Positions 1 to 8,120 of a stretch of 64,000 bases of DNA are shown here, piece by piece. Where the stretch lies: contig JAOABC010000002.1 of NCBI GenBank assembly GCA_026418535.1, forward strand, positions 1 to 64,000. The letters are read 5' to 3'. The stretch is from Hydrogenothermaceae bacterium. GTDB lineage: Bacteria; Aquificota; Aquificia; Aquificales; Hydrogenothermaceae. Under the pieces are notes generated by a model. The model made no database searches. It saw only the letters and a list, made by a program, of their open reading frames with translations, and was not told the origin of the DNA. The stretch's first letter is position 1, and each line of letters begins with the position of its first letter. The position numbers and the translations under genes were made by a program.

Positions 1-103
1 TCCCTGAAGGGTCGTGGGAGACTACCACGTTGATAGGCCACAGGTGAAAGCTCAGTGATGGGTGAAGCTAAGTGGTACTAATAGCCCGTTTGGCTTGGCC
101 TTT
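1..103 (+). rRNA. rrl: 23S ribosomal RNA, 3' end (partial)
   Basis: The first ~100 bases match the conserved 3' end of bacterial 23S rRNA: the CGTTGATAGGCC segment at 28-39, the GTGATGGGTGAAGCTAA region and the GGTACTAATAGCC block near 73-85. The gene begins before the window. The 3' boundary is estimated by analogy with E. coli 23S, which ends shortly after the GGCTTRRCC box. It is followed 40 bases later by 5S rRNA, as in a standard rRNA operon. Confidence 0.93.
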
Positions 104-144
104 ATTCTACCTATGGATTCTCTCTTATTCAAGTGTCAGGATAG

Positions 145-262
145 TCCTGGTGTCAATAGCGGTGGGGAAACACCCGGTCCCATTCCGAACCCGGCAGTTA
201 AGCCCACCAGCGCCCATGATACTGATCGGGAGACCGATCGGGAAAGTAGGTCGATGCCAGGA
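145..262 (+). rRNA. rrf: 5S ribosomal RNA
   Basis: A 118-base segment opens with TCCTGGTGTC and closes with GATGCCAGGA, which pair as helix I. The internal block ACACCCGGTCCCATTCCGAA at 170-189 is the hallmark 5S sequence, followed by CCCGGCAGTTAAGCCC. It lies ~40 bases after the 23S end and belongs to the same operon. Ends were set from the closing helix and may be off by a few bases. A T-rich run (263-276) follows, but no clear terminator hairpin beyond the 5S terminal helix is seen. Confidence 0.95.
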
Positions 263-290
263 CTTTTCTTGTTTTTAAATTTCAGAAATG

Positions 291-1544
291 TTAAATTTTA
301 CTCCAAAGAGTAACTCTATCTATTCTCAACACTTTGCAGCTAAACTTTTGTTACCATTTGTCTTTTGTAAGGTCTCTGTAACTATCTCTCTTTCAGTAAC
401 AAAATTTTTCTTATTAATCTTTTTGGTTTTTTTCCTTCTCAACACGTCTTCTGGTAAATCTTCTTTTTTTATTATTCCATTTTCTGAGAGGATAACTGCT
501 CTTTCTATTATATTTTCTCTATTATATTTTCTAGTTCTCTAATATTCCCCGGATAGTCGCATTCTAGAAGAATTTTTATAGCTTCTTGCGAAATATTTTT
601 AATCTTCTTTTTATATTTGTCCTTAACAGCTCCAGTAAAAGCTCCTTTTACATAGCCAAAAAGTTCAGACTCTAATAAATTTTCCGGAAGGCAGCACAGT
701 TTATCTTCACAAAAGGAATATTTCTTCTAGAAGATATATTATGTATATATCTAGCAAGGATATTTTTGCCAGTTCCAGACTCTACCTCCAAGAGAACGTT
801 TGCCGGTGTATCTACTATAGTTTTTGCAATTTCTAAAATATAACTCATAATGGGGCTTTTTGAAATGAGTCTAGATGTTCTTTTGTCTTCTGAAGTCAGC
901 ATACATTCCAGGACAACATAAAATAACACTATCTTTCCTTTTCCTGTTTTAAGTTTGGTTGAAACTATGGAGGCCTTTGCTTTTCCCAAGGCAGGGGGTC
1001 ATATCATCACGGTTTACTGGTAATTCTGATAGTTTTTTATTCAGCAAAATTTGAATATCCATACTTTTAAATCATTTATCTCTCTACAGATAAAGTCTTT
1101 CGCTATTTGATTGTATTGGATTATAGTTCCATCTTTATCAACTACTAAATGGCATCTATTACTGATTCTAAAATAATTTTATTAAATTTTTTCTCAGACT
1201 CTATCTTTTTTATATATTCTTTTTTATATATTCAGATATTTTAGAAGAGTTTTTTATCTCTTCTATGAAGCCTACTAGTTTATCCTTTTCAAAAACAGGC
1301 TTTATAAAAAAGCATACTGTTTTTTCACAACATGATAATTTTGTATCGAAAGTTTCTACAAAGTTTAATGATTTATCTGCAGGGCAAAATTTACATATAT
1401 CAAAACATCCTTTGCAACTATCTCCTTCTTGTTTTTTTAATAGTTTTTTGCTGAGGAGTTTATAAATTTTATAGTTTTATTAGTATCTATAAATACTATA
1501 CCACTAGAAATATGTTCTAATATTTGAAAGTTCAATATTACCAC
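291..1544 (-). pseudogene. Decayed sigma-54-dependent transcriptional activator (PAS + AAA+ + Fis-type HTH)
   Basis: Reading the minus strand and allowing frame changes recovers a whole activator. A PAS-like start around 1544-1450 (GIVFIDTNKTIKFIN) is followed by a cysteine-rich stretch near 1420-1340 (CKGCFDICKFC, then CC). The AAA+ domain has a Walker A (ESGTGK, ~770) and, in another frame, the sigma-54 contact loop GAFTGA at 628-645. The text then jumps in frame from GAVKDK to a segment ending DYPGNIREL. About 85-90 residues are therefore missing, including Walker B, sensor I and the arginine fingers. The C terminus (~291-400) is a Fis-type HTH (TNGNKSLAAK, then RIDRVTLWSKI) split by a frameshift. 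At least four frame changes or stops are present, so it cannot make a working activator. The GTG start at 1544 overlaps the stop of the upstream remnant, so they once formed an operon. Domain identities are secure; the lost target is unknown. Confidence 0.82.
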
Positions 1545-1916
1545 TCCGTTGGAACTTTTCCCATCATTCTTAAACTTTCCTCAAAGGTCCCATATACTTC
1601 ATTGCTGTAATCATGGAGGCCTTAAATTTTAATTTTTTTGTTAGCATTGCAGCTTTTGGACCCATCTCTCCTTTAGCTAGAGTTTTCCAATCTTGGTGTG
1701 TAGCCTACATTTCAAAGTCATATTTTCTATTATCTGCTTTTTCTGATTCTTTTGCAACACTATTTTCTACTATAAGGTGACTGCCTCTGACTCATTTCCA
1801 TCAATATAGTATTTGATGTTTGCTGTAAAATTTTTCAAATTTTCTATCAATTTATTGTTTTTGCTCCATTCATCTTGATATGCCTTTATCCAATCTAAAG
1901 ATAAAAATTTATACAT
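1538..1916 (-). pseudogene. Decayed SCP2-like (sterol-carrier-fold) protein
   Basis: An AGGAGG ribosome site (1921-1926 on the minus strand) precedes an ATG at 1916 that opens MYKFLSLDWIKAYQDEW. The frame is then broken at least twice. Joined across frames, the remainder contains THQDWKTLAKGEMGP and LKFKASMITAM and ends VPTEW. This layout (FLS-W start, W-x2-L-x-G-x2-P, K-hydrophobic-K-x-S/N-M, PTEW end) is typical of small SCP2-type lipid-binding proteins. In-frame stops lie near 1780 and 1710. The stop overlaps the start of the activator remnant, so both decayed together. The family call is by pattern recognition and moderately sure; the pseudogene status is clear. Confidence 0.6.
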
Positions 1917-1976
1917 ATTTCCTCCTTAAATATTTAGTTATACTCAAAAAAGGAGTACTATATCCCCCTTAGTGGT

Positions 1977-2286
1977 TTATCCTGAAAGTAAAGCCTTGAA
2001 AACTTCATTATAAAGAAACTTCATCATTCTTTACAAAAACACCAACATTACCTGCCACACAAACTGAAAATTTTGGTCCTGTCAATGCCCATCCATAAAG
2101 AGGAGTCCATTCTTTTCCTGAAAAAGCAGTGTATCCATCTGTTTGCATCCTTGACATTGTGTTGTTTGCTGCACACATAGCTGCTGCCGTTGCAGCTTCT
2201 CCTTCTGATATATCACCCTCATAAGCTATCAATCTTCCATCGTTACTAAATTCCCCTGCTGCAAAAACACCTTTAACTGATAAAAG
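1977..2286 (-). pseudogene. Broken second DUF2173-family gene
   Basis: The frame reads VKGVFAAGEFSNDG, then AYEGDI, then GNVGVFVKNDEVS, and aligns over its length with the neighbouring DUF2173 protein. Two defects are visible. First, homology begins upstream of any ATG, GTG or TTG: the frame before the VKG motif runs back inside the 3' end of the upstream gene to a stop without a canonical start. Only an internal TTG at 2232 remains. Second, the frame stops at 2008, whereas a shifted frame continues as YNEVFKALLSG to a stop at 1977, which is the expected C terminus. The gene therefore lost its start and suffered a C-terminal frameshift. DUF2173 proteins have a roadblock/LC7-like fold and are common in sulfur-oxidising chemolithotrophs; their role is unknown. 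Confidence 0.7.
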
Positions 2287-2614
2287 CTTTTTTAAAAGCT
2301 GCCATGTTTTTACTTAGAACTTCAAAAATTTTGTCAAAATCTGCCTTATCCAATTCAAAGAAAACTCCTGTATTTCCCATAATACATGCTACATATTTAC
2401 CATCTGCAACAGCAAAACCTAAAACTGGCCAGAATCCTTCCTTGTCAGTATAAGCACTCCATCCTTTTGCCTGCACATTACCTGTTGTCTTGTTGGCAGT
2501 TGCCATCAGTGCTGCAATTTCTGCAGCTTTCTCTGTGATATCTCCATAGTAAGCTAAAAGCTTACCATCATCTGAAAACTCTCCTGCAGCAACTGCTCCT
2601 GGTAACTGCATCAA
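2273..2614 (-). CDS. DUF2173 family protein (roadblock/LC7-like)
   Basis: This 113-residue frame has the family signatures AAGEFSDDGKLLAYYGDI near the N terminus, AKGWSAY in the middle and CIMGNTGVFF towards the end. The reaction or partner is unknown; family members are frequent in sulfur-oxidising autotrophs. The start is odd. ATG 2614 has only a cramped AAAGGAG before it. The family normally has ~9 more residues (here IATVSKLKEL), and a perfect GGAGGT (2649-2654) sits 7 bases before an ATA codon at 2639-2641 in the same frame. The natural start may have mutated from ATG to ATA, or ATA/ATT may be used. The 3' end overlaps the broken paralogue downstream. The body of the gene is intact, but its neighbours are decaying. 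Confidence 0.72.
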   Translation of the reverse strand: MMQLPGAVAAGEFSDDGKLLAYYGDITEKAAEIAALMATANKTTGNVQAKGWSAYTDKEGFWPVLGFAVADGKYVACIMGNTGVFFELDKADFDKIFEVLSKNMAAFKKAFIS

Positions 2615-2750
2615 CTCCTTTAATTTTGAGACTGTTGCTATAATTTTTACCTCCCATATAAAGTTCTAAATTTAGTTTAATCAATGTTTATGCTAAATAG
2701 TTAAGTTATTGTTATATAGTTATTTATTTCTCTATAAATTCTGTTTTTTT

Positions 2751-2779
2751 TGTTGCATATATGTTGCAATGGTGTTGCA
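2751..2779 (+). repeat. Three TGTTGCA heptamers at exact 11-bp spacing
   Basis: TGTTGCA occurs at 2751-2757, 2762-2768 and 2773-2779, each starting 11 bp after the last, one per helical turn and so on one face of the DNA. The first and third are followed by TATA. On the minus strand they read TGCAACA and lie ~100-140 bp upstream of the DUF2173 genes; on the plus strand they are ~70-100 bp upstream of folP. This is the layout of a cooperative regulator site. One inference is the enhancer of the decayed sigma-54 activator, although no GG-N10-GC promoter was found between the repeats and the DUF2173 genes. Confidence 0.6.
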
Positions 2780-2812
2780 TATACTTTTATAAATTGTAGA
2801 TTAATCATCAGA

Positions 2813-2818
2813 TATAAT
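2813..2818 (+). promoter_or_regulatory. Possible -10 element of the folP operon
   Basis: TATAAT lies 32 bases before the TTG start of folP. The only -35-like hexamer nearby, TTGTAG at 2794-2799, is just 13 bp upstream, shorter than the usual 16-18. The core sits within a short dyad, AGATAT-A-ATATCT. Tentative: the long rightward train needs a promoter here, and this is the best -10 match in the 234-base gap. Confidence 0.35.
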
Positions 2819-2849
2819 ATCTACAGTTTATTATCAAGGGGGTATTAGT

Positions 2850-3920
2850 TTGTTGGATTTTCCATTAATCAAAGTACAAAAGGAAGATTATTATACTGTT
2901 TATTTTACTGACCATTTTTCAAAACCTGGAAAAGTGAAGGATGAAGAAGAGTTTAAGGCTGTTATAAATGAACTTGTATTAAAGAGGAGAACAGAAGAAG
3001 CTAAAGAATTAACCCAGCAGTGGATAAACTTAAAAAAGTCTCATTTTAAGATTAACTATAAGGGGAAATTTATCAACCTTGGGACAAAAACAGCCATTAT
3101 GGGAATAGTGAACGTAACTCCAGATTCTTTCTCTAATGGAAATAGTGACTATAAGGATGTAGATAAGATTATAAAGAAAGTTACCTATATGCTTGATAAT
3201 GGAGCGGATATCATAGACATAGGTGGAGAGTCCACAAGACCAGGAGCTGAACCGGTTTCTGTTGAGGAAGAGTTAGATAGAGTTATCCCGGTTATAGAGG
3301 TAGTTAGGAAAGAACTGGGGGATAGATTCTTTATCTCTATAGACACTTATAAGTCTATTGTCGCTGAAGAGGCTCTTAAGGCAGGTGCTGATATGGTTAA
3401 CGATATAAGTGGATTTAGCTTCGATAATAGAATGGCTGATGTAGTTGCAAAGTTTGACTGTCCGGTAGTCGTAAATCATACGAGAGGAAAACCTGCAGAT
3501 ATGCAGAAAGGGGATATATACTATGACGATGTGGTACTAGACATCCTCAAGTTTTTAAAGAAGCAGATAGAGTTTGGTATTTCTAAGGGGATAAGGCCAG
3601 ACAGGTTTATTATAGACCCTGGAATAGGATTCGGAAAACTTCCGGAACATAATGTAGAGATCATAAAGAGGTTAGGCGAATTTAAAGTTTTAGGACTTCC
3701 TATCTTAATAGGAATATCAAGAAAATCTTTTCTGAATATTATTCTAAAGAATCTGTTAGCAAAAGAGGATATACCTCCTAATGAGAGGTTGTTTGCTTCT
3801 CTTGGAGCCATTTCTTATGCTGTTTTAAATGGAGCTCACATCGTTAGAGTTCACGACGTGAAGGAGATTGCCGAATTCTTAACAATACTGGATGTAATAA
3901 GGGGATACAAGATTGTTTGA
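2850..3920 (+). CDS. folP: Dihydropteroate synthase
   Basis: Joins 6-hydroxymethyl-7,8-dihydropterin pyrophosphate and 4-aminobenzoate to form 7,8-dihydropteroate in folate synthesis; cytoplasmic. Hallmarks are NVTPDSFS at residues 88-95, GGESTRPGA at 125-133, the DPGIGFGK loop and the C-terminal RVHD. At 356 residues it is longer than a minimal DHPS (~270), because ~70 N-terminal residues precede the TIM barrel; such extensions occur in Aquificota and related lineages. The start is TTG, seven bases after a GGGGGT purine run. It overlaps cdaA by 8 bases, the first of many overlaps in a long rightward operon. folP next to cdaA is a recurrent arrangement in bacteria. Confidence 0.95.
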   Translation: MLDFPLIKVQKEDYYTVYFTDHFSKPGKVKDEEEFKAVINELVLKRRTEEAKELTQQWINLKKSHFKINYKGKFINLGTKTAIMGIVNVTPDSFSNGNSDYKDVDKIIKKVTYMLDNGADIIDIGGESTRPGAEPVSVEEELDRVIPVIEVVRKELGDRFFISIDTYKSIVAEEALKAGADMVNDISGFSFDNRMADVVAKFDCPVVVNHTRGKPADMQKGDIYYDDVVLDILKFLKKQIEFGISKGIRPDRFIIDPGIGFGKLPEHNVEIIKRLGEFKVLGLPILIGISRKSFLNIILKNLLAKEDIPPNERLFASLGAISYAVLNGAHIVRVHDVKEIAEFLTILDVIRGYKIV

Positions 3921-4746
3921 TGTAAAGGAGCTACCTTATGCTATCAGGAATATTTCTTACACAGATCTGTTAGATATATTTATCGTGTTCTTTATTATTT
4001 ACTATCTCCTTAAATTTTTGGCTGGAACCCGGGGATGGCAGATTCTGATAGGTCTTATCTTCTTATTCTCTTTTTGGATGTTGTCTAAACTGTTAAGGCT
4101 ACAAACTGTAGAGTGGATCTTTGATAATCTCTGGGGTGTTGCGATCTTCATCACCATAGTGATATTTCAGCCGGAACTAAGGAAAGGTCTTGCTAAGCTC
4201 GGGGAGAGAGGACTCTTTAAGTATATAGGTGTGTCTAACAAGAAAGTCGTGGACGATGTTATAAGGGCTTGCCTATTTATGGCTGATAGGAAGATAGGAG
4301 CTCTAATAGTATTTGAGAGGAATGTGGACTTGACAAACTACATAGAAGGGCAGGTATTCATAGATGCAGATCTTTCTGTAGAACTGTTGATATCCATCTT
4401 TACACCTCAAACTCCTTTACACGATGGAGCTGTAGTGATTAGAAACAAGAAGATAGCTTATGCAAGAGCCTTTTTACCACTCACCATATCTACCACTGTT
4501 CCAGAGAGTATGGGGACTAGACATAGGGCTGCTATAGGGATCACTGAGGAGAGTGATGCAGTGGCTGTTGTTGTATCGGAAGAAAGAGGTGAGATATCTA
4601 TCTGTTACGATGGAAATCTACACAGTAACCTAGATGCACTTGTTTTGAAGAAGAAGCTGTACAAACTTCTAGAGATAGAAAAACCTTCAACCTTTGAGAT
4701 ACTAAGAAGAAAGTTAAAAAAAGGAAAAGATGAAGCTAAAGCTTAG
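3913..4746 (+). CDS. cdaA: Diadenylate cyclase, CdaA type
   Basis: Makes cyclic di-AMP from two ATP. Three hydrophobic segments span residues ~18-85, followed by a cytoplasmic DAC domain with the catalytic DGA at 171-173 and the RHR motif at 203-205. Length (277) fits CdaA/YbbP. The TTG start overlaps folP, and the 3' end overlaps cdaR by 17 bases. The cdaA-cdaR pair is the standard membrane cyclase plus its regulator. In Firmicutes it sits with glmM and controls potassium and osmolyte balance. Here it sits at the head of a cell-shape operon, so a link to turgor and wall growth is a reasonable inference. No c-di-AMP phosphodiesterase is in the window. Confidence 0.95.
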   Translation: MFDVKELPYAIRNISYTDLLDIFIVFFIIYYLLKFLAGTRGWQILIGLIFLFSFWMLSKLLRLQTVEWIFDNLWGVAIFITIVIFQPELRKGLAKLGERGLFKYIGVSNKKVVDDVIRACLFMADRKIGALIVFERNVDLTNYIEGQVFIDADLSVELLISIFTPQTPLHDGAVVIRNKKIAYARAFLPLTISTTVPESMGTRHRAAIGITEESDAVAVVVSEERGEISICYDGNLHSNLDALVLKKKLYKLLEIEKPSTFEILRRKLKKGKDEAKA

Positions 4747-5152
4747 AAAGATAAAAAAAGGTCTGTACTCTATATTCTTAGAGAACTTCTTGCTGAAATT
4801 ACTCTCTTTAACTGTTGCGATTCTGATTTGGTTTGGTGTCTCTTCTACTGTAAAGATGAGGTATCAGTTTTATAGTTATGTTGACGTTATAAATATTCCG
4901 AATGACCTAGAGGTAATCAAGATTAAGCCGGAAAAGGTAAAAGTTATAGTTGAAGGTAGAAGGAAGATATTCAATAAACCAATCTTCGATAAGGTGGTTG
5001 TTTATGTAGATGGTAAGAGGTTAAAGGAAGGGAAGAATGAAGTGAAAGTTAACCTGATGTTAGAAGGTTTCGATAAAGATGATGTGATAGTAGTGGAGCC
5101 TGAAAGTGTTATAATATTTACAAGGAAGTCTAAAGAGAAAGAGGTTTATTAA
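4730..5152 (+). CDS. cdaR: CdaR-like protein with one YbbR domain
   Basis: 140 residues: a basic N terminus, one membrane anchor at ~20-40 (LLKLLSLTVAILIWFGVSS), and an outside-facing YbbR-type beta domain with the typical VKVIVEG turn. Classical CdaR carries three or four YbbR repeats; this version has one. Position directly after cdaA, with overlap, makes it the likely partner that anchors or regulates the cyclase. It overlaps thrS by one base (TAATG). Confidence 0.85.
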   Translation: MKLKLRKIKKGLYSIFLENFLLKLLSLTVAILIWFGVSSTVKMRYQFYSYVDVINIPNDLEVIKIKPEKVKVIVEGRRKIFNKPIFDKVVVYVDGKRLKEGKNEVKVNLMLEGFDKDDVIVVEPESVIIFTRKSKEKEVY

Positions 5153-7083
5153 TGATAGATCTACTTTTAGAGAATGAAAACAGATTTATTTCAATACAAG
5201 AAAATCAGACAGTAAGAAATCTGATAAACAACCTAAATGGAAAGTATAGAGATGTTATAGGAGCCGTTGTTGACGGGGAGATAATAGATCTGCACACTCC
5301 TATAGAGGTAGGTTCAAGGATCAAGTTTATAACCAAGAAAGACTCGGAGAGTTTAGAGATTCTAAGACACTCTCTCGCTCATATTATGGCTCAAGCTTTG
5401 AAGGAGATGTACGGAGACAAGAATGTCCATCTGGGTATAGGTCCTACTACAAAGAATGGCTTTTACTATGATGTGGAAGTGGAAGGAGTTAGGATTACAG
5501 AAGAAGACCTACCGAAGATTGAAGAGAAGATGAAGGGCATAATTTCAAGGAGATACCCTATACACAGACAAACTCTAAGTAGGGAAGAGGCTATAAGGTT
5601 CTTTGAGGAAAAAAGAGAGATATACAAGATAGACATAATAAAACACACTATTCCAGAAGGAGAAGAGATATCTGTCTATAGTCAAGGGGACTTTGTGGAC
5701 CTGTGCAGAGGTCCTCATCTACCTTCTACAGACAAAGTTGGTGCCTTTAAGCTTATATCTGTATCGGGAGCGTACTGGAGAGGAAAAGAGACTAACCCAA
5801 TGCTCCAACGGATATACGGAATTGCCTTCTGGGAAGAAAAAGAGCTAAAAAACTATCTAGACATGCTTGAGGAAGCAAAGAAAAGGGACCACAGGAAGAT
5901 TGGTAAAGAGTTAGAGTTGTTTTTGATAGATGAGAATATAGGTGGAGGACTGGCCATCTGGCTTCCAAAGGGGGCTATAGTAAGGAAACTTATAGAGGAC
6001 AACTGGAAAGAAGAGCATATCAAAAGGGGATACTATTTAGTCTACACCCCTCATGTTGGTAAAGAGACTCTCTGGCAGACTAGTGGACATCTTAGTTTCT
6101 ATCAGGAGAATATGTACCCAAGGATGCAGGTAGAAGAGGAAGGGTACTATGTTAAGCCTATGAACTGTCCTTTCCATGTAGAGATATACAGATCAAAACA
6201 GAGAAGCTATAAAGAGCTTCCTATAAGACTTGCAGAACTGGGAACTGTCTATAGGTATGAAAGAAGTGGAACTCTCCACGGGCTTATGAGAGTCAGAGGT
6301 TTTACTCAGGATGATGCCCATATAATCTGTAGAGAGGATCAAGTAGGGGAAGAGATAAAGGATGTTCTATATCTCGCTATCGACACACTGAAGGCTTATG
6401 GGTTCACCGAGTTTGAGGTGTTCTTATCCACAAGACCGGAGAAGTCAGTTGGAGATGATAGAATGTGGGATGTTGCTACAAACTCTCTTAAGAAGGCGAT
6501 AGAGAGTGTAGGACTACCGTATATGGTAGATGAAGGAGGAGGGGCTTTCTACGGTCCGAAGATAGATATAAAGATAAGGGATGCGATAGGTAGATTCTGG
6601 CAGTGCTCTACTATTCAGTTTGATTTTAACCTTCCAGAAAGGTTTGATATGTACTACATCGGGGAAGATAACACAAAGCATAGACCATATATGGTCCACA
6701 GAGCTATCTTTGGTTCCATAGAGAGATTTATAGGGGTTTTAATAGAGCACTATGCAGGCTTCTTGCCTGTTTGGCTCTCTCCAGTCCAAGTGAAGATTAT
6801 ACCTATAGCTGACAAGCACTTAGAGTATGCGAAGAGACTAAAATCAGTTCTTGAAGGCAGCGGTGTAAGGGTAGAGTTGGATGATAGAAACGAGAGGATG
6901 AATAAGAAAATAAGGGATGCGGAGCTTCAAAAAGTCCCTTACATGCTCGTGGTGGGAGATAAAGAGTCAGAGAGTGAGACTGTATCTGTGAGGGAAAAAG
7001 GGAAGCAAGGTTCTTACATCCTAAGATTTTCAGGATTCTTAGAGAAAATCATAGAAGTGATAAAAAGGAAGGAGATGGTTTGA
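5152..7083 (+). CDS. thrS: Threonyl-tRNA synthetase
   Basis: Class II aminoacyl-tRNA synthetase charging tRNA-Thr. Domain order: TGS (residues 1-60), an editing domain with HSLAHIMAQAL near 73-84 and a conserved DLCRGPH, a catalytic core with MNCPFH at 337-342 (its Cys is a zinc ligand) and RYERSG near 368, then a C-terminal anticodon-binding domain. The 643-residue length is usual. It starts on the TAATG overlap with cdaR and shares four bases with mreB, so it is embedded in the wall/shape operon. No T-box-like leader is visible; there is no room for one. Confidence 0.97.
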   Translation: MIDLLLENENRFISIQENQTVRNLINNLNGKYRDVIGAVVDGEIIDLHTPIEVGSRIKFITKKDSESLEILRHSLAHIMAQALKEMYGDKNVHLGIGPTTKNGFYYDVEVEGVRITEEDLPKIEEKMKGIISRRYPIHRQTLSREEAIRFFEEKREIYKIDIIKHTIPEGEEISVYSQGDFVDLCRGPHLPSTDKVGAFKLISVSGAYWRGKETNPMLQRIYGIAFWEEKELKNYLDMLEEAKKRDHRKIGKELELFLIDENIGGGLAIWLPKGAIVRKLIEDNWKEEHIKRGYYLVYTPHVGKETLWQTSGHLSFYQENMYPRMQVEEEGYYVKPMNCPFHVEIYRSKQRSYKELPIRLAELGTVYRYERSGTLHGLMRVRGFTQDDAHIICREDQVGEEIKDVLYLAIDTLKAYGFTEFEVFLSTRPEKSVGDDRMWDVATNSLKKAIESVGLPYMVDEGGGAFYGPKIDIKIRDAIGRFWQCSTIQFDFNLPERFDMYYIGEDNTKHRPYMVHRAIFGSIERFIGVLIEHYAGFLPVWLSPVQVKIIPIADKHLEYAKRLKSVLEGSGVRVELDDRNERMNKKIRDAELQKVPYMLVVGDKESESETVSVREKGKQGSYILRFSGFLEKIIEVIKRKEMV

Positions 7084-8120
7084 TGATAGATAAATTTCTT
7101 GGTATGTTCTCTAACGATATTGGTATAGACCTTGGAACTGCTAACACATTGATATTCGTCCGAGGTAAGGGGATAGTCCTGTCTGAACCATCAATAGTTG
7201 CCATAGATAAGGCTACAAACAAGGTTCTTGCTGTTGGTAAAGAAGCTAAGGAAATGATAGGTAAAACTCCGGAGCATATACAAGTTATAAGACCACTGAA
7301 GGATGGGGTTATAGCAGACTTTGATACCACTCAGTCTATGCTTAAATACTTCATCCAAAAAGTGCATACTAATTTTCCTTTAATCAGTATACTAAATCCA
7401 AGACCAAGGGTAGTTATAGGTGTCCCCTCCGGAATAACGACAGTGGAGAAAAGAGCCGTAATAGATGCTGCAAGACAGGCAGGTGCAAGGGAGGTTTACC
7501 TTATTGCTGAACCCATGGCTGCTGCTATAGGTGCTGGCTTACCAATAGACACACCAGGCGGAAATATGATAGTTGACATAGGTGGTGGGACATCTGAGAT
7601 AGCTGTTATATCTCTATCCGGACTTGTGATATCTAACTCTATAAGGGTTGCTGGCGATGAAATGAATGAAGCTATTATAAACTATTTAAAGAGAAACAAC
7701 CATATCCTTATAGGAGAACAGACTGCAGAGAGTATAAAGGTAAACCTTGGTTCTGCATATTCTACAGACAGGGATAACAAAACTATTGAGATAAGGGGTA
7801 GGGATATGACAGGCATGCCAAGGAGTATTATGATATCCGGAAAAGAGATAAGGGAAGCCTTGGAGGATGTTATCACCCAGATAGTGAACGCTGTAAAGTC
7901 AACTTTAGAGAAGACACCACCAGAGCTTGCAGCGGATATAGTGGAAAGGGGTATAGTTTTAGCAGGAGGAGGCTCTCTGATACACGGATTAGACAAGAGA
8001 CTAAAAGAAGAGACGGACCTACCTGTAGTTTACTGTGAAGATCCTCTAACAGCTGTAGCAAAAGGTATAGGCAAGACTATCCAAAGTATAGAACTTATAA
8101 AGAAAGTCTCTATGAAGTAA
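7080..8120 (+). CDS. mreB: Rod-shape determining actin homologue MreB
   Basis: Bacterial actin that organises lateral wall synthesis at the inner membrane. The sequence has phosphate-1 IGIDLGTANTLIF near residue 15, the EPMAAAIGAGLP segment, phosphate-2 DIGGGTSEIAV and the adenosine motif VLAGGGSLIHGL. The 346-residue length is standard. Start overlaps the thrS stop (ATGGTTTGATG); two adjacent ATG codons give slight start ambiguity. Followed without a gap by mreC and mreD. Confidence 0.97.
   Translation: MMIDKFLGMFSNDIGIDLGTANTLIFVRGKGIVLSEPSIVAIDKATNKVLAVGKEAKEMIGKTPEHIQVIRPLKDGVIADFDTTQSMLKYFIQKVHTNFPLISILNPRPRVVIGVPSGITTVEKRAVIDAARQAGAREVYLIAEPMAAAIGAGLPIDTPGGNMIVDIGGGTSEIAVISLSGLVISNSIRVAGDEMNEAIINYLKRNNHILIGEQTAESIKVNLGSAYSTDRDNKTIEIRGRDMTGMPRSIMISGKEIREALEDVITQIVNAVKSTLEKTPPELAADIVERGIVLAGGGSLIHGLDKRLKEETDLPVVYCEDPLTAVAKGIGKTIQSIELIKKVSMK

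Noticed and set aside
62-313. Short frames across the rRNA region
   Set aside because: They lie in 23S and 5S rRNA and are not protein-coding.
291-2654. Insertion sequence or prophage as cause of the damaged region
   Set aside because: No transposase fragments, terminal inverted repeats, integrase or phage genes were found; the text is explained by decayed activator, SCP2-like and DUF2173 genes.
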